Shown here: in pieces, positions 1 through 6,766 of the stretch
How the letters are laid out: each line of letters starts with the position of its first letter
How positions within the stretch are numbered: position 1 is the first letter of the stretch
Source of the DNA: Sulfurovum sp.
GTDB lineage: Bacteria > Campylobacterota > Campylobacteria > Campylobacterales > Sulfurovaceae
Direction of reading: 5' to 3'
DNA: 9,513 nt
NCBI GenBank assembly: GCA_003978375.1
Contig: QNZW01000085.1
Span: forward strand, 1-9,513
The notes under the pieces: generated by a model
What the model was told of the DNA's origin: nothing
Databases searched by the model: none
The model's input: the letters and a program-made list of their open reading frames with translations, nothing else
Program-made: the position numbers and the translations under genes

Positions 1-1
1 T

Positions 2-103
2 GTATCTATTTATGGCATACAAACGTTATTTTTAATCGTCTCAATGATTGCTATGTTTGTGGCTATTGTACTTTTTGCAAAAAATAGGTTTTTAAAAAGT
101 TGA
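2..103 (+). CDS. C-terminal end of an integral membrane protein (partial; possibly a transporter)
   Basis: Only the last 33 codons are present, read in frame from base 2 to the TGA at 101-103. The peptide begins V-S-I-Y-G-I-Q-T and then has one strongly hydrophobic stretch (LFLIVSMIAMFVAIVLFA) followed by a short basic tail (KNRFLKS). That pattern fits a last transmembrane helix ending in the cytoplasm, as in many transporters of the major facilitator type. Too little is present to name the family, and the other two plus frames are less protein-like. The gene converges on the SlyD gene, with 93 bp between the two stop codons. Seen: hydrophobic helix and stop. Inferred: transporter. Confidence 0.55.
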   Translation, partial: VSIYGIQTLFLIVSMIAMFVAIVLFAKNRFLKS

Positions 104-145
104 TGGGGGAAGAGGTAGGTATAGAAATAGCTATGTAATGTAGCA

Positions 146-169
146 ACTATCTTTTATACAAAAGATAGT
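146..169. terminator. Perfect 10-bp hairpin between convergent genes, possible bidirectional terminator
   Basis: ACTATCTTTT and AAAAGATAGT form a perfect 10-bp inverted repeat around the 4-base loop ATAC. It lies in the gap between the convergent membrane-protein and SlyD genes, about 40 bp past the first stop and 27 bp past the second. The stem is AT-rich and carries four T (or A) at its inner end, with no T-run after it. It could therefore be a weak bidirectional terminator or an mRNA 3'-end stabiliser. The palindrome is directly visible; the function is inferred from position. Confidence 0.45.
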
Positions 170-196
170 GCCTCATAGTCTAAAATGCTGTAAGAA

Positions 197-709
197 TTAG
201 TGACAACCACATCCTGTTCCACATGATTCACCTTCAGCAATTCCACCTACAACACCCGTTGTAATCTCTTCAGGTGTTGCTTCTCTATTACTTAATACTG
301 TCACAGAAAACATCAAATCTTTTCCAGCAAGTGGGTGATTGAAATCTACTTGAACTTCGTTATCATCAAATGATTTTACTGTTACTTGTACTGTTTGACC
401 ATCTTCACCTTGACCATAAAGTGTCATACCTTCTACAAGATCAACACCTTCAAATTGATCTCTTGGTAATGTTTGCATTGCTTCTGGATTTACTTCTCCA
501 TAGGCATCTGTAGCATTTACGTTAATATCAGCACTTTCACCCTCATTCATCCCAACAAGCGCATTTTCTAAGCCAGGAATAATTTGACCTTTCCCCATAA
601 TAAACTCTAATGGTTGACCACCTTTGTTGCTATCTACAACTTCCGTTGTACCTGCTTCTTTTACTTCATATTCAATGCCCACAACACTATTTTGTGCTTC
701 AATTGCCAT
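197..709 (-). CDS. slyD: SlyD-type FKBP peptidyl-prolyl cis-trans isomerase
   Basis: A 170-residue cytoplasmic protein expected to catalyse cis-trans isomerisation of prolyl bonds and act as a folding chaperone. The FKBP half-domains are at about residues 1-72 (GKGQIIPGLENALVGMNEGE at 39-58 is the usual FKBP core) and 121-145, with NHPLAGK at 124-130. Between them (about 73-120) lies the insert-in-flap chaperone domain that defines SlyD. The C-terminal tail is short but keeps metal-binding character: C163, C167, C169 and terminal H170. SlyD tails of this kind bind nickel and in other bacteria help hydrogenase or urease maturation; whether this one does is unknown. AAGGA (716-720) lies 6 nt before the ATG and supports the start. 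It is the last gene of the minus-strand block, 75 bp after the metallopeptidase. Confidence 0.93.
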   Translation of the reverse strand: MAIEAQNSVVGIEYEVKEAGTTEVVDSNKGGQPLEFIMGKGQIIPGLENALVGMNEGESADINVNATDAYGEVNPEAMQTLPRDQFEGVDLVEGMTLYGQGEDGQTVQVTVKSFDDNEVQVDFNHPLAGKDLMFSVTVLSNREATPEEITTGVVGGIAEGESCGTGCGCH

Positions 710-738
710 TATTATTCCTTTGTATTTAATTTTATGTT

Positions 739-744
739 ATTCTA
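739..744 (-). promoter_or_regulatory. Candidate -10 box for slyD
   Basis: On the minus strand TAGAAT matches TATAAT in 5 of 6 positions and lies about 30 bp before the slyD ATG, giving a predicted 5' leader of about 23 nt that contains the AAGGA ribosome site. No recognisable -35 is seen at 17 bp, which is common in Campylobacterota. Weak evidence; slyD might also be read through from the gene upstream. Confidence 0.3.
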
Positions 745-757
745 GCCAATCAAACTT

Positions 758-782
758 TAGTAAGCCTTATCTTTTCTTACTA
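758..782 (-). terminator. Weak hairpin after the metallopeptidase gene
   Basis: TAGTAAG and CTTACTA form a perfect 7-bp inverted repeat with an 11-base spacer, starting 2 bp beyond the TAG stop of the metallopeptidase gene. On the minus strand the loop is A-rich and no T-run follows, so termination would be inefficient at best. The position just after a stop codon is the main reason to list it. Confidence 0.25.
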
Positions 783-784
783 TG

Positions 785-3700
785 CTAATAAGTAAAACTT
801 GTTGTCCCATCAATAGGAAGTGTTGACTTGTCAAGTAAACGTCCATATTTATCTTCTTTACAATACCCTGTATTTGTTGATACAAAAAGTGTTTTAAGCG
901 CTTTTTCAAAGCCAAATGTAGCTATCTGTTCTCTAGCCTTCTTGCTATAAGGAATACCTACCATATCAAAATAATCTCGAAAATCTACTTGTGCTACATA
1001 AGAGTAAGCAACAACCAACCAGTCATTGTGTCCTATTTTATTTATTTCATTTAAACTATAGGTTGAAAATCCAACAGCAGTCTTACGTGTTTCCCAATCT
1101 TTTTTTGCACGACGCATCTCACGTTGTAACATATGCACTCTAGCTAAAACATGCCAACCATTTTTAACTTTTCCTAATTTTTGAGCATGCATCATAGCTT
1201 CTATTTTAAGCAAATACCTATCACCCAATGATGCTTTGTCCCATAAATGTGTTTTTAAATATGCTGTTACATCACTCTTGCCTACAGCAGATTGCACCTT
1301 CTGAAAGAATGTTTTGAAGGGTAATCCTTGACAATCAGGATCTTCGCCTGTATTTTCAAAATATCTAGATTTTGTATAATATGAAAATGTGTTTGTCGCT
1401 GCATGATTTGGGAAACCATCAAATCTCATCATTTGCATACTGTGACCCATTTCATGGATATCGCCATGTCTTATAGGACCAAATTCCCAATATGCATCAT
1501 AAGGATTTCCTGAACAACCATACCCACATGTTGCCTGATCTGCATTCATATGTTTCATTAAATCTATTGTAGCTATTGTGATGCCACGCTCCTCAGCCCA
1601 ATCATGTATCTCTGGCACGACATCTACACCTTTTCCTTTAACACCCGATAAAACATGAGGATAATTAGATGTGTATTGAACCACTGCTTTGGCTAAACCT
1701 TCTGCTGTGCCACCCCATTTTGGATCCGAGATAGACTCTTTCATCTTATCTATTTTAGAGTGTATTGTGAATCCTGCGGTAGCTATCTCTGCCCAATCAT
1801 ATTCATTTGCTTCTAATTTTTTCTTAAAAGAATCATTGTCTGCTGTACTTTCCCAATAAGGATGTTCTCCTACTTGTTCAAACTTTATATTTACAGCTAA
1901 ATCATTTTTAGAAAACTCTAACTGTATAGGTCCGCCATAAGCAGAAGTGAGCATAATACTCTCACCAGGCTCTATTACATAATGCTCTGTTTGTAAATAT
2001 TTTGGTCTATTATAGCTATTGGTAGCATATTCATGCGTTGCCGTTGAACGTAGAGAATTAATAAACACTTTTACAGTTAAATCCGAGTGGTCATTTCGTG
2101 TAATTTTCATTGTTTTTCCAGGCAAAGCATAGAGCCCTGCTGCACAAAAATGTATTCTAGAGGTCATTTGAATTGTTTTTGTGATAGGTGTAATATTTGA
2201 AAAATCACTACGTGAAAAGTTACCCATATCTGGTTGGGTTGGATTAATTTTGCGATAATTATACACAGCATTATCTGCATAAAATGATTTTATAAATTCT
2301 GTATCATCTGTTTTTATTTTATCCATAGGATATGTTACAGATTCACGAAATTTATCACCAAGTAGGATTAAAAGCTTTTGCAATCTGTATTTTGAAGAAG
2401 AGAATATATCTATTTTTTTTCTATCTAGACTACCAAGTATGTGTTTTAGATTTCGTAAAGCAGCTTCAAATTTTGGCACACCAGGCACTTGTGCACACGA
2501 CATTCTAATACCCTTTTTAGCACATTTTTCCCAATCAAAACTATAAGATTTCTTTTGAATATTTTTTAATAAAGTTTCAATCAAATCAAGACCAATACCA
2601 TCTTTCATTGATTCATAATTGTTCCAATCTGCCTTGTCTCTTTTCCAGTAGTTGCCAAGATAGACAAAAGTAAATCCTAATTCATTGGCAATATGTGCAG
2701 ATATTTTATTAAGCTGTTCGGTATTAGTATGAAAATATAAAATTGGGATACCTGATGTGGTAGCCTTCTGTAATGCTTCTACTATACTTTGAACATTTTT
2801 ATTATCTGCTTCACGTCCTGTTAGTATCAAGTCAACGTTGTTATAACACGTAGTAAAATCAGGATTATGACTATCGCACTCTTTTATACTCCATTTTGGA
2901 TAATTTTTCTCAATCCATGCTTTAATCTCTTTTTTATTTGAATCTAAAAATGAAAGTCCGATAGTTCGTTTTTTTATCAAATCACCATGCATTAACCAAA
3001 ATAAAATACGTTTAAATTGTGGCTCAAAACGCATATTTCTATTATGTTCAAAATACCATAAAGGCGTTGATCCAAAAACAGCAAAACGACTGTTGCGTTT
3101 TACACCAAGTGCGGCAAGTGCATATCCTTTATTCCCCTGAAGAATAGGATATATATTATAAAGATTTTCTACAAGAGGTTCAATAAGTTGTGTACGTCGA
3201 CCTGGATCATATTGTATGGTTTCATTTTTATATATCGTCTTTAAGAGTGAAGATTTTATTGTTTTTAAATCTTCTAACTCTTTTATAGTTGCTGCTAAAA
3301 GTGTTTCTTCATTTATAGTTTTAACACTACCAGAAGTTAAAGCATTTTCAACTGCATCCTTCCCCCAACTATAATGAACTTCAGCACTTCCTGCCTCATA
3401 TCCATATACTTTCATCACCAACATTTCAGATGTGGTGCCTGTGATTTTAATGTATTCATTACCTTTTTGTCCATTAACCCCATAATAGCCTGACCACTCT
3501 ATATGCATACCATGATAGTCAATCTCTTGTTTAGCTGAGTCAAAGAGAAGTCCTTTAGGCTCCCATGAGACAATAGCCGTACCATCTGCACCATAAAGTT
3601 GTATATCTAAATCTTTGTCTGAAGTAAGTTGGATAGTCACATCTTTGATATGAGGAGGTATTGTGCCTACTAGGCTTGTTTCTTTGGCTTTTATGTTTTG

Positions 3701-4213
3701 TGTAAAATCTCCTGTACCTGCTTTTTTAGGGCTACATCCCTCTTTGCCTGTCCAGCTATAGTTTACAGTAGCATACCCTGCTTCATACCCGAAGGCTTCC
3801 ATACGCATTTTAGTAGGTGTGGTTTTTGCAATAGTGATATATTCATTGCCTTTCTTTCCACCAACACCATTAAAACCACTGTAGGTGATAGTAACATTTT
3901 TATATGCTTTACTCTCTTCTCTTGGAAACGAGAGTATACCATAAGGCCAATGGACGATTTTGTCATTGTTGTCTCCATACAGACGTATATCTACATCTTT
4001 ATCTGAGATAAGATTGATATGCAATCCTTGAATACCTTTGGGTATCTCACCTACGTAGACTGATTTGTTATAATCACCATTATAGGATTCAATTTGTTGT
4101 TCAAAGGTGCCTGAACCTGAGCAACCATCAAAGTTGAGGTCTGCATAACTTTGTGTCATTAAAAGTACTACATTCCAAATGAATAAATGTTTTATCATAT
4201 GCTTTTTCATCAT
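785..4213 (-). CDS. Secreted M60-family (ImpA-like) zinc metallopeptidase with two tandem N-terminal beta-domains
   Basis: A protein of 1142 residues. Residues 1-24 are a signal peptide: basic start, hydrophobic core FIWNVVLLM, predicted cleavage after S-Y-A24. About 28-156 and 160-284 are two copies of one beta-rich domain sharing SDKD-DI-LYG, KGNEYI-I and GYEAG-A-V-YSW, probably binding modules. About 335-690 resembles the N-terminal half of ImpA-type proteases, with alternating helix and strand. The M60 catalytic part follows, with HEMGH at 920-924 (H920 and H924 zinc ligands, E921 catalytic). M60 enzymes cut mucins and other O-glycosylated proteins; the substrate here is unknown. The third zinc ligand is unclear (E953 or H937). 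Two ATGs open the frame: AGGGGG ends 1 nt before the first and 4 nt before the second (4210), so the second may be the real start. The gene is more AT-rich than glnA, suggesting accessory origin. Confidence 0.87.
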   Translation of the reverse strand: MMKKHMIKHLFIWNVVLLMTQSYADLNFDGCSGSGTFEQQIESYNGDYNKSVYVGEIPKGIQGLHINLISDKDVDIRLYGDNNDKIVHWPYGILSFPREESKAYKNVTITYSGFNGVGGKKGNEYITIAKTTPTKMRMEAFGYEAGYATVNYSWTGKEGCSPKKAGTGDFTQNIKAKETSLVGTIPPHIKDVTIQLTSDKDLDIQLYGADGTAIVSWEPKGLLFDSAKQEIDYHGMHIEWSGYYGVNGQKGNEYIKITGTTSEMLVMKVYGYEAGSAEVHYSWGKDAVENALTSGSVKTINEETLLAATIKELEDLKTIKSSLLKTIYKNETIQYDPGRRTQLIEPLVENLYNIYPILQGNKGYALAALGVKRNSRFAVFGSTPLWYFEHNRNMRFEPQFKRILFWLMHGDLIKKRTIGLSFLDSNKKEIKAWIEKNYPKWSIKECDSHNPDFTTCYNNVDLILTGREADNKNVQSIVEALQKATTSGIPILYFHTNTEQLNKISAHIANELGFTFVYLGNYWKRDKADWNNYESMKDGIGLDLIETLLKNIQKKSYSFDWEKCAKKGIRMSCAQVPGVPKFEAALRNLKHILGSLDRKKIDIFSSSKYRLQKLLILLGDKFRESVTYPMDKIKTDDTEFIKSFYADNAVYNYRKINPTQPDMGNFSRSDFSNITPITKTIQMTSRIHFCAAGLYALPGKTMKITRNDHSDLTVKVFINSLRSTATHEYATNSYNRPKYLQTEHYVIEPGESIMLTSAYGGPIQLEFSKNDLAVNIKFEQVGEHPYWESTADNDSFKKKLEANEYDWAEIATAGFTIHSKIDKMKESISDPKWGGTAEGLAKAVVQYTSNYPHVLSGVKGKGVDVVPEIHDWAEERGITIATIDLMKHMNADQATCGYGCSGNPYDAYWEFGPIRHGDIHEMGHSMQMMRFDGFPNHAATNTFSYYTKSRYFENTGEDPDCQGLPFKTFFQKVQSAVGKSDVTAYLKTHLWDKASLGDRYLLKIEAMMHAQKLGKVKNGWHVLARVHMLQREMRRAKKDWETRKTAVGFSTYSLNEINKIGHNDWLVVAYSYVAQVDFRDYFDMVGIPYSKKAREQIATFGFEKALKTLFVSTNTGYCKEDKYGRLLDKSTLPIDGTTSFTY

Positions 4214-4373
4214 TCCCCCTATATTGTTAAAATAGTTTATTGTATCAAAAGAGTGTTACTTCATTATTACCTAAAAAGGATGGTCTTAACCCCAAATGAT
4301 GTAATTGAAATCATAAAACTAGCACAAGTACTTTATGTTATTTTTATAATGTAAGTTTAAAAATGTAGTAGTA
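4214..4373. other. Gap between glnA hairpin and metallopeptidase gene, with one imperfect palindrome
   Basis: This AT-rich gap holds no convincing ORF or RNA gene. Besides the candidate -10 box it contains ATGAT-(9 nt)-ATCAT at 4296-4314, in which the arms extend to 6 of 7 matching bases. Such a palindrome upstream of a promoter could be an operator, but short AT-rich palindromes are frequent by chance. It is listed so that the stretch is accounted for. Confidence 0.3.
4239..4244 (-). promoter_or_regulatory. Candidate -10 box for the metallopeptidase gene
   Basis: Minus-strand TACAAT matches TATAAT in 5 of 6 positions, 25 bp before the first ATG. The start would then have a short leader carrying the AGGGGG ribosome site (4215-4220). 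No good -35 is visible. The call rests on the -10 match and on the hairpin after glnA, which makes an independent promoter likely. Confidence 0.35.
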
Positions 4374-4403
4374 AGGACAGGCGAGGGATATCCTCACCAT
4401 CCT
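4374..4403 (-). terminator. Hairpin terminator of glnA
   Basis: Starting 5 nt after the glnA stop codon, minus-strand AGGATGGTGAGG pairs with CCTCGCCTGTCCT around a 5-base loop. The stem has 12 pairs with three G-T wobbles and one bulged C. It is the most GC-rich structure in the intergenic DNA here. The nearest T-run (five T) begins about ten bases further on, so it is not a textbook intrinsic terminator, but position and stability make this role likely. Confidence 0.6.
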
Positions 4404-4408
4404 AAAGA

Positions 4409-5839
4409 TTAGCAAGAGTAAGTTGAAGAAAACTCAAATGCTGTTGGTCGTCCTTCATCTGGATGTACTTGTCTCTCAAATTGATAATTTTGATATGTAT
4501 CAATGAAGTCATCTGTAAAGACAGGTTTTAAGAACGCATTGTCCCCTATAAGACCTTCTAATGCTTCTCTTAGAGTGTGAGGCATTTGAGGAATATCTCT
4601 GTCTCTAATCTCATCAAGAGAAAGCTCAAACAGGTCTTCATTCATTGGTCCTACTGGAATATCTTTGTTTTTAATACCATCTAGCCCTGCCATCATAAGT
4701 ACAGCAAAACAAAGGTATGGACAAGCCGTAGAGTCTGGGAATCTAGTCTCAATTCTAGTTGCCATTTCACCTGCACCATAAGGGATACGACATGCAGCTG
4801 AACGGTTTTGACTTGAATAGGTTAAAATACTTGGTGCTTCAAACCCAGGGATAAGTCTTTTATATGAGTTCGTACTTGGATTTGTAAAAGCTGCTACAGC
4901 ATGAGCATGCTTGAAAATACCACCAAGATAATGTAGTGCAGTATCTGAAAGGTTTGCATAGGCTCCTTCTTTATAAAAAAGATTTTTTCCATTTTTCCAG
5001 ATAGATTGGTGTACGTGCATACCGTTACCATTATCACCATAGAGTGGTTTAGGCATAAATGTTGCAGATTTTCCATTAAGGTGTGCTACCATTTTGACAA
5101 CATATTTGTATTTTTGTACATTATCAGCTGCTTCTATCATATCACCAAATTTGATACCAATCTCACCTTGTGCTTGTGCTACTTCGTGGTGACCAAGCAT
5201 AACAGTAAGTCCTACTTCTTCAAGAAGTAGCATCATTTCTGCACGCAAGTCTACCATGGTATCAGTTGGCATAGTTGGGAAATAACCACCTTTTGTACCT
5301 GGTCTATGACCCATGTTCCCAATGTCATCATAGCTAGTACCTGAGTTCCACTCACCCTCTTCAGAGTCTACTCTATAGCCTGATTGGTTTACCCCTGTCC
5401 AGATTTGTACATCATCAAAGATGAAAAATTCGTTTTCTGGTCCGAAGTATGCTTCATCACCAATATTTTGTTCTTCCATATACTTTAATGTTTTTTTAGC
5501 AATTGATCTAGGACACTTTGCATAAAGTTCATTTTTGTAAATATCATAGACATCACAAATAATAATAACGGTACTATCTGCAGTAAATGGATCCATAAAT
5601 GCAGTACCTACATCTGGTTTAAGAATCATATCTGATTCATTAATGGGTTGCCATGCTTCAATAGATGATCCATCAAAAGGGATACCAGCCTCAAGCATAC
5701 CATCATCTACGGCACTTGCTCTGTATGAAATATGGTGCCATGCACCTTTGATGTCTGTAAATCTAAAGTCAATGAATTCAACTTCATTGTCCTCACAGTA
5801 TTTGTTAAACTCTGTTACATTGTTTACGAATTTACCCAT
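4409..5839 (-). CDS. glnA: Type I glutamine synthetase, apparently lacking the adenylylation tyrosine
   Basis: 476 residues, full length for the GSI family. The enzyme makes glutamine from glutamate, ammonia and ATP and is the main entry of ammonia into metabolism; GSI forms cytoplasmic dodecamers. Visible motifs are FDGSSIEAW (55-63), GPENEFF (133-139, metal-binding Glu), [12 protein letters not shown] (217-228), [10 protein letters not shown] (270-279), the flap Glu in PGFEAP (E334) and NRSAACRIP (345-353, substrate and ATP arginines). In the region matching the E. coli adenylylation loop (NLYDLP) this protein reads EDLFELS, with Phe404 in place of Tyr. It is therefore probably not controlled by GlnE-type adenylylation; the same kind of replacement is known from Helicobacter pylori as I recall. 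AGGAG (5849-5853) lies 9 nt before the ATG. A hairpin follows the stop, and the gene probably has its own promoter. Confidence 0.97.
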   Translation of the reverse strand: MGKFVNNVTEFNKYCEDNEVEFIDFRFTDIKGAWHHISYRASAVDDGMLEAGIPFDGSSIEAWQPINESDMILKPDVGTAFMDPFTADSTVIIICDVYDIYKNELYAKCPRSIAKKTLKYMEEQNIGDEAYFGPENEFFIFDDVQIWTGVNQSGYRVDSEEGEWNSGTSYDDIGNMGHRPGTKGGYFPTMPTDTMVDLRAEMMLLLEEVGLTVMLGHHEVAQAQGEIGIKFGDMIEAADNVQKYKYVVKMVAHLNGKSATFMPKPLYGDNGNGMHVHQSIWKNGKNLFYKEGAYANLSDTALHYLGGIFKHAHAVAAFTNPSTNSYKRLIPGFEAPSILTYSSQNRSAACRIPYGAGEMATRIETRFPDSTACPYLCFAVLMMAGLDGIKNKDIPVGPMNEDLFELSLDEIRDRDIPQMPHTLREALEGLIGDNAFLKPVFTDDFIDTYQNYQFERQVHPDEGRPTAFEFSSTYSC

Positions 5840-5873
5840 ATTTTCATGCTCCTAAAATTAATTTTATGCATAG

Positions 5874-5879
5874 ATTATA
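5874..5879 (-). promoter_or_regulatory. Probable glnA promoter (-10 TATAAT)
   Basis: A perfect TATAAT on the minus strand lies 34 bp before the glnA ATG, in the 74-bp gap after the upstream phosphatase gene. The predicted leader of about 28 nt includes the AGGAG site. The -35 region is not TTGACA-like, and no sigma-54 GG-N10-GC element is seen, so ordinary sigma-70-type transcription is the best reading. Confidence 0.55.
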
Positions 5880-5913
5880 TCCATAATAAAATAAATAAGT
5901 TTAGATACTGTGC

Positions 5914-6693
5914 TTAAAAAGTAACCAATTGTCTCTCTCTCGCTTGAAAAGTGACAGCTTTGGTGTACCCAACTGCTTTTGCCATCGCAGTGGCTGTCTC
6001 ATATCCTGCACCTATGTGTGATACGTCATGTGCATCAGAAGAAAAGGTAATAGGGATATCAAAAGCATAGGCTTCTTGAAGCAGTGTAGAAGAGGGGTAT
6101 ATTTCAGCGATAGGTTTGCGTAGTCCTGCTGTGTTGATCTCGAGTACCATATTGGATTTTTTGATCGCCCTTAGTGCCTCTTTTGCTAAGATTCGTATAT
6201 CTTGTTTGGGCATAAACTTAAATACTTTAATCAAATCAAAATGTCCTACAATATCAAATTTTCCAGAATTTGCCATGGCTTGGGTGGCTTCAAAGTAGGC
6301 TCTCCATATCTCATCGGTATTTTTCTCTTTCCATTCACCAATAAATTCGGGGTTATCAAACCCCCATTTGTCCAAAAAATGCACAGAGCCAATAAGGTAG
6401 TCTACCTTTGCAGTTAAAACACGTTCATCCATATGTCCTTGAAGCCAGTCTACTTCATAGCCTAGTAAAATGCTTATCTCATCTTTGTAGGTCTCTTTTG
6501 CTCTTAAAATATCAGCAGTATAAGCATCCATCTCTTCAAAGCCAAGACGATAATTCTCATCAAAATCCATTGGTGCATGTTCGGAAAAACCATAAATGTC
6601 TATCCCTAGTGCTATGGCTTTTTTGATATATGCATCAACTGTTCCTGTCGCGTGGTTACAACGTGTAGTGTGGTTATGTAAATCTATTCTCAT
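5914..6693 (-). CDS. Histidinol-phosphatase, PHP family
   Basis: 259 residues, typical of the PHP-type histidinol-phosphatases (HisK/HisJ) that remove phosphate from L-histidinol phosphate in histidine synthesis. The PHP metal-binding set is intact: DLHNH (H6, H8), H14 in RCNHATG, GFSEHAP (H39), GYEVDW (E80), GSVHFL (H105), VGHFDLIK (H151) and SSDAHD (D220, H222). These nine residues would bind the trinuclear metal centre. PHP proteins also include other phosphoesterases, so the substrate is inferred from similarity in length and motifs; no other his gene is in the window. There is no Shine-Dalgarno sequence before the ATG, and a TAAAAT box ends 7 nt upstream, so the mRNA may be leaderless. 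glnA follows 74 bp downstream on the same strand, with its own promoter. Confidence 0.85.
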   Translation of the reverse strand: MRIDLHNHTTRCNHATGTVDAYIKKAIALGIDIYGFSEHAPMDFDENYRLGFEEMDAYTADILRAKETYKDEISILLGYEVDWLQGHMDERVLTAKVDYLIGSVHFLDKWGFDNPEFIGEWKEKNTDEIWRAYFEATQAMANSGKFDIVGHFDLIKVFKFMPKQDIRILAKEALRAIKKSNMVLEINTAGLRKPIAEIYPSSTLLQEAYAFDIPITFSSDAHDVSHIGAGYETATAMAKAVGYTKAVTFQARERQLVTF

Positions 6694-6766
6694 AGAATGA
6701 TTTTAGCATAAAAACTGTTTTTTACTACTATTTAGATAAAATAAGTCCAATATTTTAAGTAGGATT
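6694..6766. promoter_or_regulatory. Divergent promoter region for the phosphatase and U32 genes
   Basis: Both neighbouring genes start outward from these 73 bp. For the minus-strand phosphatase, TAAAAT at 6700-6705 is placed so that transcription would begin at or within a few bases of the ATG (an alternative -10 is TATGCT at 6705-6710). For the plus-strand U32 gene, TAAAAT at 6737-6742 or TATTTT at 6751-6756 could serve. No clear -35 is seen for either. The divergent arrangement makes promoters here near certain, but their exact positions are uncertain. Confidence 0.5.

Noticed and set aside
3698..4006. Plus-strand ORF of 102 codons inside the metallopeptidase gene
   Set aside because: It lies antisense to the well-conserved tandem domains, has an odd Cys/Phe-rich composition and no ribosome site; a shadow frame.
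5854..5913. Sigma-54 promoter for glnA
   Set aside because: No GG-N10-GC pair is present in the gap, while a perfect TATAAT is.
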